NCBI GenBank assembly: GCA_029212415.1
Contig: JARGOF010000016.1
Span: 1-64,000 of the forward strand
Direction: 5' to 3'
DNA: 64,000 nt
DNA from: Rhizobiaceae bacterium
GTDB lineage: Bacteria > Pseudomonadota > Alphaproteobacteria > Rhizobiales > Rhizobiaceae
The position numbers and the translations under genes are program-made. Below are positions 35,839 through 44,965 of this stretch, one piece after another; positions within the stretch are counted from its first letter, which is position 1, and every line of letters begins with the position of its first letter. The notes under the pieces were generated by a model. The model searched no databases and was not told the origin of the DNA. It was given only the letters and a program-made list of their open reading frames with translations.

Positions 35839-36732
35839 ATGTTTGAAGATTTTCAGTTCTTCGTGGAAGTTTTGATAAGCGGGCTGCTTACGGGCATCCT
35901 CTATTCACTCGTCGCCATCGGATTCGTCCTGATCTACAAGGCCTCGAACGTGTTCAATTTCGCTCAAGGAGCCATGGTTCTTTTTGCAGCGACCACTCTG
36001 GTCGGGATCAGTGGTTTCGGATTGAACATATGGTTTTCAGCGCTATTGACCATACCGGTGATGGCACTGCTCGCCTACTTGGTGGAAATTCTCATTCTGC
36101 GCAGGATGGTCAACAGCACGCCGATCAGCATGTTCATGGCCACGATCGGCCTGTCATTTGTGCTGCTTGGGCTTACTCAACTTATCTGGGGCTCCGGGGT
36201 CCATCTATTGGAATTCGGACTCCCGAGCGGGCAGTTCATTGTTGGCGATGTTTTCATAAACCAGTTCGACCTTTCCGTGGCTGCGATTTGCGCAATCCTG
36301 GTAGCAGGCCTGGTCATTTTTTTCCAGCACACAAAGGTCGGGCTCTCCCTCAGGGCGGTAGCTGAAGACCACCAGGCGGCTGTTTCAGTCGGCGTGTCGC
36401 TCAGCAAGGTCTGGGTGATTGTTTGGTTCATCGCGGGCATCGTCTGCCTGGTGACCGGAATGGTCTGGGGCGCCAAGCTGGGCGTTCAACCCGCACTAAA
36501 CCTCATTGCCTTGAAGGCGCTTCCGGTAATCGTTCTTGGAGGTCTGACCTCCATCCCCGGCGCCATCGTTGGTGGCCTTATCATCGGCGCCTCTGAAAAG
36601 CTGTTCGAGGTCTTTCTGGGATCTGCATTCGGCGGCGCTACGGAAAGCTGGGTGCCCTATGTGGTAGCCATCCTGTTCCTGCTCGTAAAACCCAGCGGCC
36701 TGTTCGGCAGCACTCAGATCGGGAGAATTTGA
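35839..36732 (+). CDS. livH: LIV-type ABC transporter permease (LivH)
   Basis: Membrane subunit of 297 residues with about eight hydrophobic segments. LISGLLTGILYSLVAIGFVLIYKASNVFNFAQGAMVLFAA at the N-terminus and ALKALPVIVLGGLTSIPGAIVGGLIIGASEKL near residue 230 are family hallmarks. A TAAGGA site precedes the ATG. The stop overlaps the LivM start as TGATG. Confidence 0.94.
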   Translation: MFEDFQFFVEVLISGLLTGILYSLVAIGFVLIYKASNVFNFAQGAMVLFAATTLVGISGFGLNIWFSALLTIPVMALLAYLVEILILRRMVNSTPISMFMATIGLSFVLLGLTQLIWGSGVHLLEFGLPSGQFIVGDVFINQFDLSVAAICAILVAGLVIFFQHTKVGLSLRAVAEDHQAAVSVGVSLSKVWVIVWFIAGIVCLVTGMVWGAKLGVQPALNLIALKALPVIVLGGLTSIPGAIVGGLIIGASEKLFEVFLGSAFGGATESWVPYVVAILFLLVKPSGLFGSTQIGRI

Positions 36733-37802
36733 TGCTCTATCGTATTGCGAGGCGATTGCCCTCGTCTCATTCGGATTCTCTGCGGATAATAGCGCGCAAG
36801 GAAGACAGAGCCATAGCACTGGTTGCCGGTCTGTTCATCCTGCTCGTCGTTCCCGCTATCGCAGGAGACTATGTTCTAAGTGCGCTCCTGATACCGTTTC
36901 TCATCCTCAGCATCGCTGCCATCGGCCTCAACCTTGTCATGGGCTATGCCGGGCAGGCATCACTTGGAACAGGCGGCTTCATGGCTGTGGGTGCCTATAC
37001 GAGCTATAAATTGGCAACGAATATACCTGAGATCCCGATAGTTCTTGATTTTTTCCTGGGTGGACTGGCAGCGGCGCTGGCCGGAATACTGTTCGGACTT
37101 CCAAGCCTCAGGCTCAAGGCCTTCTATCTGGCTATCTCGACGCTGGCCTTTCAGTTCTTCGCCGAATGGCTGTTTTCCAAAGTTTCATGGTTCTGGAACG
37201 ACAACGCCTCGGGCGTTGTATCCATTCCCGCATTCGATGTTCTGGGCATCACCATAGAAGGCCCCCGGCAATCCTACTATCTGGTCTGCGCCATAGTCGC
37301 GATTATGACACTGGCTGCCGTCAACCTGATGCGAAGCCATGTCGGACGCCGCTGGATGGCAATCAGGGACAACGAAACGGCGGCACGTCTGATGGGCATA
37401 TCCGTTCCCGCAGCCAAGCTCCAGGCCTTCGCCATCTCCTCATTCTATTGCGGAGTGGCCGGCGCCTTGTGGTCTTTCGTCTACCTCAAGACACTTGGCG
37501 TTTCCTCCTATTCCATTGATATTTCGTTCAAGATTATTTTCATGATCGTGATCGGAGGCATGGGAACCATACTTGGCTCTTTCATTGGCGCTGCTTTTGT
37601 CCTTCTGATGCCGGTCGTGCTGAATGCGGTAACGGTGGCACTCTCGCTTCCGATCGACACCGGATCCGTCTCAAGCCTTGAACAGATATTCTTCGGCGTT
37701 CTGGTGATCTACTTCGTGCTTGTTGAGCCGCGAGGCATCATGCATTTGCTTGGAAAGCTCCACAAAAAGCTTGTTTCCTGGCCGTTGAACATTGGCCGAT
37801 AG
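36732..37802 (+). CDS. livM: LIV-type ABC transporter permease (LivM)
   Basis: Second membrane subunit, 356 residues from ATG 36732. Hydrophobic segments begin near residue 30; LNLVMGYAGQASLGTGGFMAVGAY, WMAIRDNETAARLMGISV and VIGGMGTILGSFIGAAFV are standard LivM motifs. Starts within the LivH stop codon. Pairs with LivH to form the channel for the nitrile-linked solute. Confidence 0.94.
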   Translation: MLYRIARRLPSSHSDSLRIIARKEDRAIALVAGLFILLVVPAIAGDYVLSALLIPFLILSIAAIGLNLVMGYAGQASLGTGGFMAVGAYTSYKLATNIPEIPIVLDFFLGGLAAALAGILFGLPSLRLKAFYLAISTLAFQFFAEWLFSKVSWFWNDNASGVVSIPAFDVLGITIEGPRQSYYLVCAIVAIMTLAAVNLMRSHVGRRWMAIRDNETAARLMGISVPAAKLQAFAISSFYCGVAGALWSFVYLKTLGVSSYSIDISFKIIFMIVIGGMGTILGSFIGAAFVLLMPVVLNAVTVALSLPIDTGSVSSLEQIFFGVLVIYFVLVEPRGIMHLLGKLHKKLVSWPLNIGR

Positions 37803-37823
37803 TTCCCAAAGGAGGTGGTATCC

Positions 37824-38633
37824 ATGCAATCAGGATTACCGGAAAACATGTTGAGCCTGACCAATGTCAGCGCGGTCTATATGGGATCCATTCTGGCGTT
37901 GCGAAACGTGTCGCTGTCGGTTCCACGCGGATCAATGATTGCCCTCCTTGGACCGAATGGTTCGGGCAAGACGACCACGCTGAAAACCATTTCCAACCTT
38001 CTGAGTCTTGACCGTGGTCGCGTCACCAAAGGTAGTATCGTCTATGAAGGCAAACCCATTCACGGCGCTTCTCCCGCACAGCTGGTTCAAAATGGCATCG
38101 TGCAGGTTCTCGAAGGTCGGCGCTGTTTCCTAGGACTCACAGTTGACGAGAATCTGGCAGTGGCAGCCAATAATACCCGAAATACGGACCACCGGATCGT
38201 CAGTGGGGCCGAAGAAATTTACGCCTTTTTTCCTTCCCTTGCACGCCAGAGGCGGAAAAAGGTGGAAATGCTGTCTGGCGGCGAACAGCAAATGGTTGCG
38301 ATCGGCAGAGCGCTGCTTGCACAACCGAAACTTCTGCTTCTCGATGAACCCTCCATGGGGCTGGCGCCCAAGCTGGTGTCACAAATATTTGAAACGATAA
38401 GGAATTTGAACCGGACACTGGGGCTGACGATTTTGGTTGCCGAACAGAACGCAAGCGTTGCGCTGAAACACTCCGATTACGGATACATCTTGAACAACGG
38501 CTCCGTCACCGGAGGGGGCGAAGTCGCGGAACTGCTGGAAAGCGAAGAGGTGAAATATTCTTACCTTGGGCAGCCTCCAGACAAGGCCCAGCGGCAAGGC
38601 AACGATCTGTCGGCAACAAATTGGATGACCTGA
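37824..38633 (+). CDS. livF: LIV-type ABC transporter ATP-binding protein (LivF)
   Basis: Second ATPase of the transporter, 269 residues from ATG 37824, which has an excellent AAAGGAGG site; an in-frame GTG at 37815 lies inside that site. Walker A GPNGSGKTTT, signature LSGGEQQMV, Walker B LLLLDEPSMGLAP, H-loop VAEQNASVAL. Last intact gene of the island's plus-strand operon. Confidence 0.94.
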   Translation: MQSGLPENMLSLTNVSAVYMGSILALRNVSLSVPRGSMIALLGPNGSGKTTTLKTISNLLSLDRGRVTKGSIVYEGKPIHGASPAQLVQNGIVQVLEGRRCFLGLTVDENLAVAANNTRNTDHRIVSGAEEIYAFFPSLARQRRKKVEMLSGGEQQMVAIGRALLAQPKLLLLDEPSMGLAPKLVSQIFETIRNLNRTLGLTILVAEQNASVALKHSDYGYILNNGSVTGGGEVAELLESEEVKYSYLGQPPDKAQRQGNDLSATNWMT

Positions 38634-38815
38634 ACACAAAGGGGCGCTGACCTGTCCGCGGATGACAGCTTTCATCTTTGAAGTCCGAAGTTTCGAGAGA
38701 ACAGATCACCATGATCAAATATCCGTGTTCGACGGCAATCAGACATATCCATCCAACAGTAAGACAGGATCCGGGCATTTTTTCTTCCGCTCACTGCCGT
38801 GAACAGAGCCGGACC

Positions 38816-39370
38816 TTAGAGCGCTATCCCTGCCTCGCCACAGCGATCCATTTGCACCTTCAGGTCGCTGAACAGGCCTGATGCGGTTGCCACGTCATGG
38901 TCTCTATAAGCAGGTCCGATAACCTGCACGCCGCAGGGCAGTCCCATGGCCGTTCTGCCAATCGGCGCGGCATTGGCGGGCAGATAGGCAAGGCTGGCAA
39001 AGGAATACCGGAAGTGCTGGATGAGCACCGGTTGTTCGAAGCCGTTGACCGGTATGGTGCGCTGTTCAACCTTGCTGGCCTTGCGAAAGGGCGCGGCGGC
39101 GTGGGCGGCAGCGGGGCACAGGGAAAAATCGAAGCTTTGGAAAAAGCTCCGCCGGGCAGCGCAGATGCAAGGCGTTCTTCATGCATGTTCAACCGGTGCC
39201 TGTGCGGCATCGCATTGCCCTGCGCGTTCTGATAGACGAAACGCTCGATGCCCGCGCCGTCGCTCCTGGCCAGCGCCTCGTTTTCCAGATATTGACTGTC
39301 GTCGAGCCGCGTGGATGTCTCCGCGCGCACCAACAGGTTCATCAGGTCGTTTGCAAGATGGAAATTGAAA
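38816..39370 (-). pseudogene. Amidase remnant (C-terminal part, frameshifted)
   Basis: The frame ending at 38816 gives an amidase-signature-family C-terminus: LAYLPANAAPIGRTAMGLPCG then VQVIGPAYRDHDVATA. Upstream, other frames continue the same alignment (RTIPVNGFEQPV, then NLLVRAETSTRLDD and LNMHEERL near 39180-39350), so at least one or two frameshifts separate the parts. The N-terminal half, with the catalytic Ser-Ser-Lys triad, is missing; homology stops where direct repeat copy 2 begins. A former amidase would fit beside a nitrilase. Confidence 0.75.
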
Positions 39371-39564
39371 GCCCGCCTGCCCGGCCACCATTGCCTGGCC
39401 AGCGGCGACATCCTGCCCTTCCACGTCGCCAGACAGGACCTGCGGCTGTTCGGCAGCGACGGCAATGTACTGGCGGATGCGATCAGGGTGCCGGATCACA
39501 TGGCGGACGAGGAAAGGGGCGATGGAGGGGGGCTTCAGCGGACGGTTGCGGCTTTTGTTTGAGG
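39361..39564 (+). repeat. Direct repeat copy 2 (truncated ABC ATPase 3' end)
   Basis: A second, diverged copy of the last 64 codons of the ABC ATPase gene at 26942-28123, with an intact TGA at 39560-39562 but no start or upstream gene. It abuts the amidase remnant on the opposite strand. It is the right boundary of the 11-kb nitrilase/LIV island. Confidence 0.9.
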
Positions 39565-39630
39565 TTGGGTCCCTTGATGTCCGGCCAGGGCTGGACAGCA
39601 TAGGCAGGTTTCACCGTATTCCAGCCGATA

Positions 39631-39657
39631 TGTTAAAAATATCTGTTTTTTTTAACA
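39631..39657. repeat. AT-rich inverted repeat
   Basis: TGTTAAAAA and TTTTTAACA arms (39631-39639 and 39649-39657) with a 9-nt centre, in the 143-bp gap between repeat copy 2 and the metallopeptidase gene. It could end the minus-strand hsd operon (weak terminator) or be a recombination site; no evidence decides. Confidence 0.45.
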
Positions 39658-39707
39658 TGAGATGGTGACGTATACAAAAATCACACCATTCGATGACACG
39701 TCAGCCT

Positions 39708-40436
39708 TCAATATTCCCACGCCTCATAGGCCAGCGGCTCACGCTTTAGCACATCCCGGCTCAGCCGCCATTTGGGCATGAACCTATCCATCAGGGTTCT
39801 GAACCTCTCGTTGTGATGGCGCTCGTGCAGGTGAACGAGTTCGTGAACCAGGATGTATTCGAGACATTCCGGGGATTTCTTTGCGAGTTCCAAATTCAGG
39901 AGAATCCGCTTGTTGGCAATATTGCAGCTTCCCCATTTGGTTTTCATTTTTTGAATTCTCCAGGCATTCACCTGTTTGCCGACAATCGGCTGCCATTTGT
40001 CCAAAAGGCCCGGCATCACTTCCTTTAAACGCTCACGGTAGAATTCCTGGACGATCTGCTCGCATTTGTCTTTTTGCGTGCCGGGTCGGATATGCAACAA
40101 CATCCGGGAATTGTTCTTGATTTTGAGATGTTGTTTTCCCGGCCCCTCGACGACGTCCAGAATGTATCGCCGCCCCTGATAGAAGTGGCTTTCTCCTGTG
40201 ACGAATATCCTTTCCGATTGGCGTGGCTGTTTTTCAAATTCTGCCTGTCTCTTTCGTATCCACGGGAGCCGGGAAATCACGGCAAGACGAACATTGTCGT
40301 CTGACGTGTGGTTGGGCGCGGAAATTCTGATATTTCCATTTGGCGGATAGACGGCCAGATGGAGGTTCTTGATTTCCTTGCGCACCACTTCAATGGTCAG
40401 GCCTGAAACAGTGATCGATTGACTATCTGTATTCAC
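39708..40436 (-). CDS. YgjP-type zinc metallopeptidase (SprT-like/DUF45)
   Basis: Predicted gluzincin-type metallopeptidase of 242 residues. Zinc motif HELVHLHERHHNERF (H-E-x-x-H near residue 200) and the family segments TKWGSCNIANKRILLNLELAKKSPECLEYI and YRERLKEVMP are present. No signal peptide. It is the last gene of the type I restriction-modification operon, overlapping hsdR by 14 bp, a common association for this family; the role there is unknown, possibly processing of HsdR or of phage proteins. Confidence 0.9.
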   Translation of the reverse strand: MNTDSQSITVSGLTIEVVRKEIKNLHLAVYPPNGNIRISAPNHTSDDNVRLAVISRLPWIRKRQAEFEKQPRQSERIFVTGESHFYQGRRYILDVVEGPGKQHLKIKNNSRMLLHIRPGTQKDKCEQIVQEFYRERLKEVMPGLLDKWQPIVGKQVNAWRIQKMKTKWGSCNIANKRILLNLELAKKSPECLEYILVHELVHLHERHHNERFRTLMDRFMPKWRLSRDVLKREPLAYEAWEY

Positions 40437-43400
40437 GTTGATTTTCCGCCAATTCCATAATTTCTCCTATCCGATCATCATCACCAATCGCCCTATAAAT
40501 GGCTCCGGCGACTTCCCTCTCCTTTTGACGGTTTCCGACCCAGTCTGCCTTTTTTGAGGTGCGGATAGCCCTATCAACTTTTTCCACCCACGTTTCATCG
40601 GCTTCGAAATTGTCAAAAAGAGCCTTTTTCGCCGGACTATCGACGGTCGCGGGATAAGCCGACGGATCAATACCGCCAGGATTGGTTATCTGTAGTGACA
40701 GCTCTTTCACCTGCTTGAGGTATTCCTTGTAATCCAATGCCTGCTGACGACGCTCCTCGATCAGGGCATCCAGAAGCTCAGACATTTTTTCGTAATATTT
40801 CGGGTTCACCTGCTTCTCATCGATAATAACTTTTCGCATGTTATTTTCGATGGTTTCCGCCATGGATTCTTCACTGCTCATCATGGCGAGCGGCGTATTT
40901 TGAAGTGCAGCTTCACCCCTTTGGACGATGAGATCGATCAAGCCCAGCTCTTCGAAATCGGCGATGACTTCACTGTCTTCCGCTTTGATATAGGTGTCCA
41001 GCAAGTGTCGCATCGCCGGCTCATAGAGCTTCATGTCGATGTAATCGCCGCTGGCCAGTTTTATCTCTGCGCGAACCTTGTTGAAGTGTTCAACCTCTTC
41101 CTTGATTTTTGCCGCCTCGGCAGAATTAAAGCCTGCATCTTCAAGCTCATTGGCAAGATTGGCATAGGCTCTGAGCAAGCTGGCCACAGCTTTATAAAGA
41201 GCTATGCGTTTTGCCTCATATTCCTGCAGTTGCCCTTCAATCGCAGGATCGCCGCAGAAATAGTGCCGATACTCATTTTGACCCCTTGGCTCCATGACGG
41301 GTTCGCAAATCGCCTTGACGGCTTCTCGGGCCTCTTCGAGCTTCTCGCGTCCTTTTTCCAGACGATCCGTCAAAAGACCCTGGACGTCCGCTTCTTCATA
41401 ACCATCAAATGCGCCGCTTGTGTAGGCGCCCAGAGCGCCTTCCAACCGATGGAAAAGATCCTTGTAGTCGACTATATAACCATATTCCTTGTCATCGCCA
41501 TCCAGCCTGTTAACCCGGCATATGGCCTGAAACAGACCGTGGTCGCGCATCTCCTTGTCTATATAGAGATAGGTCGCGGAAGGCGCGTCGAAGCCGGTCA
41601 GAAGCTTGTCGACAACAATGAGCAAACGCATTTGCCCCGGCTCCTTGATGAACTTCCTTTTGACCTGCTTTTCAAACTCTTCGGCCATGGTCATGGCTTC
41701 ATCTTCAGGTTTTTCAAAATATTCGGACAGCATGCGCCGGTAGATCGAATATTGGTTGAGCTTCTCGGTCAGCCCTTCGCCGCTCTCCTCGCCTTTTATG
41801 TCGGCTGGCGACGGCTGGTAGCTGGTCACAATGGCGCATTTACCCGCAAGGTCTGTCTTGCTGAAAAGGTCAAAGACCTTGCAGGCCTGATAGATGCTGC
41901 TGCACACCAGCATGGCGTTGCCGCGACCGTCCATCAGACGGGGCCGGGTTTCCATGTCCATCATTATATCATTGACGATCTGCTCCAATCGACCCTGACT
42001 GGAGAGCACTTTCTTCAACGTGCCCCACTTCAATTTGAGCTGGGCGCGCGCCATGTCCGACAATGCTTTGGTTTTTGCCTCAAACCACGTGTCGATCTTT
42101 TCCTGCGAGGAAACATACTGGTCGATGTCACGGGCTTCATACCGAAGATCGAGAACAACGCCATCACCAACGGCTTCATCGAATTTGTAGGTGTGAATGA
42201 AGCTCCCAAAAACCTCGATGCTCTTCCTTTTGTCAGCCTTGAGCAGCGGTGTTCCGGTAAAGCCGATAAATGTTGCATCGGGCAAAATCATCCGCATCGC
42301 GTCATGCAGTTTTCCTGATTGTGTCCGGTGACACTCATCAACAAACACGAAAATTTCGCCCTTGGCTTTGAAATCGGATGGAAGGCTCGCTTTCAGCTCC
42401 TTGATATAGTCTTCGGTCGCCTTGTCGTCGTCATCCTCGGCATGTTTTCCGAATTTGTGCACGAGCGAACATATCAACCACTCAGCCGACTGATTGAGCG
42501 TGCTGATCAGATCCCTGCCGTCCTTTGTACGATAGATCTGCTCGTCCACACTCGTGAAGACACCCTCGATCTGATCATCGAGTTCTGTCCGATCGGTTAC
42601 GACCAGGACACGCGGATTTTTGACATTCTCGCGTATCCACTTGGCAAGCCAAACCATCGTGAGGCTTTTCCCCGAGCCCTGCGTGTGCCAGATGATGCCG
42701 TTTTTGCGCGCATATACATTGTCCTGCGCGGCATTCACCCCAAAGTACTGATTGTGACGACAGGTTTTTTTGACGCCCTGGTCAAAAACAATGAAATCAT
42801 GAATTATTTCAAGTAGGCGGTATTTCTCGCACATTTTTCCGAGTTGGAAATCGAGCTTGCTCGCAGCAGATTTTTCAGCGGCCTCTTTCCACTGATAATA
42901 ATGTTTTTCCGATGTTTCTATGGTCCCGTAACGCAGTCCCTCGGTATCGTTCCCGGCCATGGTCAATTGAATGGTGGTGAAGAAGTTGCGGATGAACGCT
43001 TTTTTCTGATTGTCCAGATTCTGCCGGATGCCCTCGCCGACCGATACGCTGGAACGCTTCAGCTCGATCACGCAAAGCGCGATCCCGTTCACATAGAGCA
43101 CGATGTCAGGGCGTTTCTTGTTTTCGCCCTGGACAGAGACTTCTTCGGCAATGGCGAAATCATTGTTGTGCGGGTTTTTCCAGTCGATCAAAAAGATCGT
43201 CTGGTTCTGATCTCCCGCGCCTTCCTTGACCTTCACGCCATAGCGCAGGAGTCGATAAACATCCTTGTTCGCTTCATAAAGATGGCGGCCCTCGCCGAGT
43301 GCGGCTGCATGTTCCAGCTCTCGAAAAACGCGCTTGATCAGAACATCACTTGTACCGCGCCTGGACAACCAACCGGCCAGAAGCTCCTTTTCAACATTGC

Positions 43401-43512
43401 TGTTATTGTCGCGATCAATCCAGTTTCCAAGATAGCTGTAGCCCAATTGATCGCGGAACAGCTTGACAATCCTGCTCTGGGTTTCGCGCTCCAATTGACC
43501 GATCTTGCTCAT
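40423..43512 (-). CDS. hsdR: Type I restriction endonuclease subunit R
   Basis: Motor and nuclease subunit of 1029 residues. N-terminal PD-(D/E)XK nuclease: RPDIVLY at 134-140 and IELK at 149-152. Helicase Walker A HTQGSGKS near 276, DECH box near 392, FIGFTGTPLL, and the motif VI segment QAICRVNR. The C-terminus should dock onto the methylase. No frame disruption is seen. With the HsdS and (frameshifted) HsdM genes upstream on the same strand it forms one operon. If HsdM is truly inactive, active HsdR could not assemble normally. Confidence 0.96.
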   Translation of the reverse strand: MSKIGQLERETQSRIVKLFRDQLGYSYLGNWIDRDNNSNVEKELLAGWLSRRGTSDVLIKRVFRELEHAAALGEGRHLYEANKDVYRLLRYGVKVKEGAGDQNQTIFLIDWKNPHNNDFAIAEEVSVQGENKKRPDIVLYVNGIALCVIELKRSSVSVGEGIRQNLDNQKKAFIRNFFTTIQLTMAGNDTEGLRYGTIETSEKHYYQWKEAAEKSAASKLDFQLGKMCEKYRLLEIIHDFIVFDQGVKKTCRHNQYFGVNAAQDNVYARKNGIIWHTQGSGKSLTMVWLAKWIRENVKNPRVLVVTDRTELDDQIEGVFTSVDEQIYRTKDGRDLISTLNQSAEWLICSLVHKFGKHAEDDDDKATEDYIKELKASLPSDFKAKGEIFVFVDECHRTQSGKLHDAMRMILPDATFIGFTGTPLLKADKRKSIEVFGSFIHTYKFDEAVGDGVVLDLRYEARDIDQYVSSQEKIDTWFEAKTKALSDMARAQLKLKWGTLKKVLSSQGRLEQIVNDIMMDMETRPRLMDGRGNAMLVCSSIYQACKVFDLFSKTDLAGKCAIVTSYQPSPADIKGEESGEGLTEKLNQYSIYRRMLSEYFEKPEDEAMTMAEEFEKQVKRKFIKEPGQMRLLIVVDKLLTGFDAPSATYLYIDKEMRDHGLFQAICRVNRLDGDDKEYGYIVDYKDLFHRLEGALGAYTSGAFDGYEEADVQGLLTDRLEKGREKLEEAREAVKAICEPVMEPRGQNEYRHYFCGDPAIEGQLQEYEAKRIALYKAVASLLRAYANLANELEDAGFNSAEAAKIKEEVEHFNKVRAEIKLASGDYIDMKLYEPAMRHLLDTYIKAEDSEVIADFEELGLIDLIVQRGEAALQNTPLAMMSSEESMAETIENNMRKVIIDEKQVNPKYYEKMSELLDALIEERRQQALDYKEYLKQVKELSLQITNPGGIDPSAYPATVDSPAKKALFDNFEADETWVEKVDRAIRTSKKADWVGNRQKEREVAGAIYRAIGDDDRIGEIMELAENQREYR

Positions 43513-43520
43513 AATACCCT

Positions 43521-43733
43521 CTAATTATTCAATATTATATAACTCACCTGATAACTTTCCGCGAAAACCGGATTGAACTGCTTGTTAAAATCGCGCCGAT
43601 TCTCGGGCACCTTTCCACTCAGGTCAAAATCCATGTCCCAATCGCTACCGATGAATTGCCCTTCATGGCATTCATTGGCGTAGACGCTCTTGCGCCCCAA
43701 CATGATCCGGTCATTGCCGCGAGGGATCGTCAT
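43521..43733 (-). CDS. Small protein resembling the N-terminus of a restriction-endonuclease family
   Basis: A 70-residue frame between hsdS and hsdR. ATG 43733 overlaps the hsdS stop, and its stop is 8 nt before hsdR. The sequence IMLGRKSVYANECHEGQFIGSDWDMDFD with the following DLSGKVPENRRDFNKQFNPVF resembles the first 60 residues of longer nuclease-like proteins I know of in this position of type I operons; the rest of such a protein is absent. It is either a truncated remnant kept in the operon or a short functional protein. Recognition is from memory and should be treated as tentative. Confidence 0.6.
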   Translation of the reverse strand: MTIPRGNDRIMLGRKSVYANECHEGQFIGSDWDMDFDLSGKVPENRRDFNKQFNPVFAESYQVSYIILNN

Positions 43734-44965
43734 ATCAAACGCGTCCTCCCCGTCAGCAATTCCTGCATCATGCCTTGCTTGATGGATTTGGTTTTGGTGA
43801 GGCGTTTTTCCAAATGTGATATTTCATTGTCGAAATCAGAAATGAAAGAGCTTATGGCTTCTTGTTCGGAGCGCTTCGGCGGAAGAGTCTGGATAATTTT
43901 TTCAATAGTTGCCGAACTTAAACTCGGAACACCTGAGGCCTCATTATATTTGTACCAATCAATGAAACCAAATTTGTAGAACAGAAATTTGGGATCGGCT
44001 CTTTCCGATATTTCAGAGTAAAAAAGGGTGTCAACGGTCCAAAATGGGGTGTCCATATAGTACGGAACGTCAATCGTGCCCTTTCGTCCGATAAGAACTG
44101 ACGGTTTGGAATAGAGCGGCTCCCTTGCCGATCCAATTACCCCGCCAGTCGCAAGGATTGGATACTCACCATCTACCGCCTCGACTTCCTTCTGGCTCTT
44201 ACCATGTCTAATTCGAAGCACAACTCCAAGTGGTACAGCATCCCAATCTTCCGGGATTTCTCCGAGTTCAGTTTGTTTGGTGCCTTTGCCTTCTCCAAAC
44301 CCCGGCAAGCGTTTTTTCCCGGTGAGGAGCTGCTGCATCGTGGCGGTTTTGATATCGCGCTTTTTCGCGATCAGCTTCTCCAACGAACCAATCAACGCAT
44401 CCACATCCGACAATGCGTCGGCTATGGCTTTTTGTTCAGCATATTTAGGAAGTGGGATTTCCAATCCAAAGAGTGCCTCCTTGGATATGTTTTTCATGCT
44501 TCCGCTGGTGCCAGTAGCCGCTCCCTTAATCCTATTCGCATAGGGCGAGAAGCTAAGGATGCTCGCAAGCCACTTTACAGAGTGCTTTTTATCGTTGTGT
44601 TTTGTGCGCCAAAGACGGTCAGGCAAAAATAAGTCATCGTGATCACGGGAGATATAGCCGCATTCACCAACCAAGTTAGGCGTGTTCATTCGGCTAATAA
44701 TTATACAATCTTGCTTAGGGCTGGTCTTTGCCCGCAGAATATCTTGCGCAGCAATTATTTTTGCCTCAGATGCAGTGAATCCTCCCGCATAAACACAGGA
44801 GGTTTTTAAAATTTTGGGTTGACCATCATCGATTTCCGCTTGTCCTTCTTTAGAATTGACGCTTACTCCAGCTTCTAAAGAAGTGATCAATTCTCTCAGT
44901 TCACAAACGTCCCAATCTTCCGGGATTTCTCCAACTTCCGTCTGCTTGTATCCAGCCCTCACCAT
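43730..44965 (-). CDS. hsdS: Type I restriction-modification specificity subunit S
   Basis: DNA-recognition subunit of 411 residues. Two target-recognition domains are each preceded by the same conserved segment (GEIPEDWDV near residue 10; LGEIPEDWDA near 235) and followed by the conserved helices (EQKAIADALSDVDALIGSLEKLIAKKRDIK and EQEAISSFISDFDNEISHLEKRLTKTKSIK), which set the spacing of the bipartite target. Both end in a MMQ/TMQQLLTG motif. The start overlaps the hsdM 3' end by 7 bp. Target sequence cannot be read from the protein. Confidence 0.95.
   Translation of the reverse strand: MVRAGYKQTEVGEIPEDWDVCELRELITSLEAGVSVNSKEGQAEIDDGQPKILKTSCVYAGGFTASEAKIIAAQDILRAKTSPKQDCIIISRMNTPNLVGECGYISRDHDDLFLPDRLWRTKHNDKKHSVKWLASILSFSPYANRIKGAATGTSGSMKNISKEALFGLEIPLPKYAEQKAIADALSDVDALIGSLEKLIAKKRDIKTATMQQLLTGKKRLPGFGEGKGTKQTELGEIPEDWDAVPLGVVLRIRHGKSQKEVEAVDGEYPILATGGVIGSAREPLYSKPSVLIGRKGTIDVPYYMDTPFWTVDTLFYSEISERADPKFLFYKFGFIDWYKYNEASGVPSLSSATIEKIIQTLPPKRSEQEAISSFISDFDNEISHLEKRLTKTKSIKQGMMQELLTGRTRLI

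Noticed and set aside
38860-39465. A 201-codon minus-strand frame read as one protein
   Set aside because: Only parts of it match amidase; the match moves between frames and then runs into the antisense of repeat copy 2, so it is a pseudogene plus shadow.
39181-39603. Plus-strand 140-codon frame containing repeat copy 2
   Set aside because: The ABC ATPase-like reading is in another frame (to 39562) and lacks start and N-terminus; neither frame is a gene.
40900-42318. A 472-codon plus-strand open frame inside hsdR
   Set aside because: hsdR motifs are complete on the minus strand; the plus frame has no recognisable domain.
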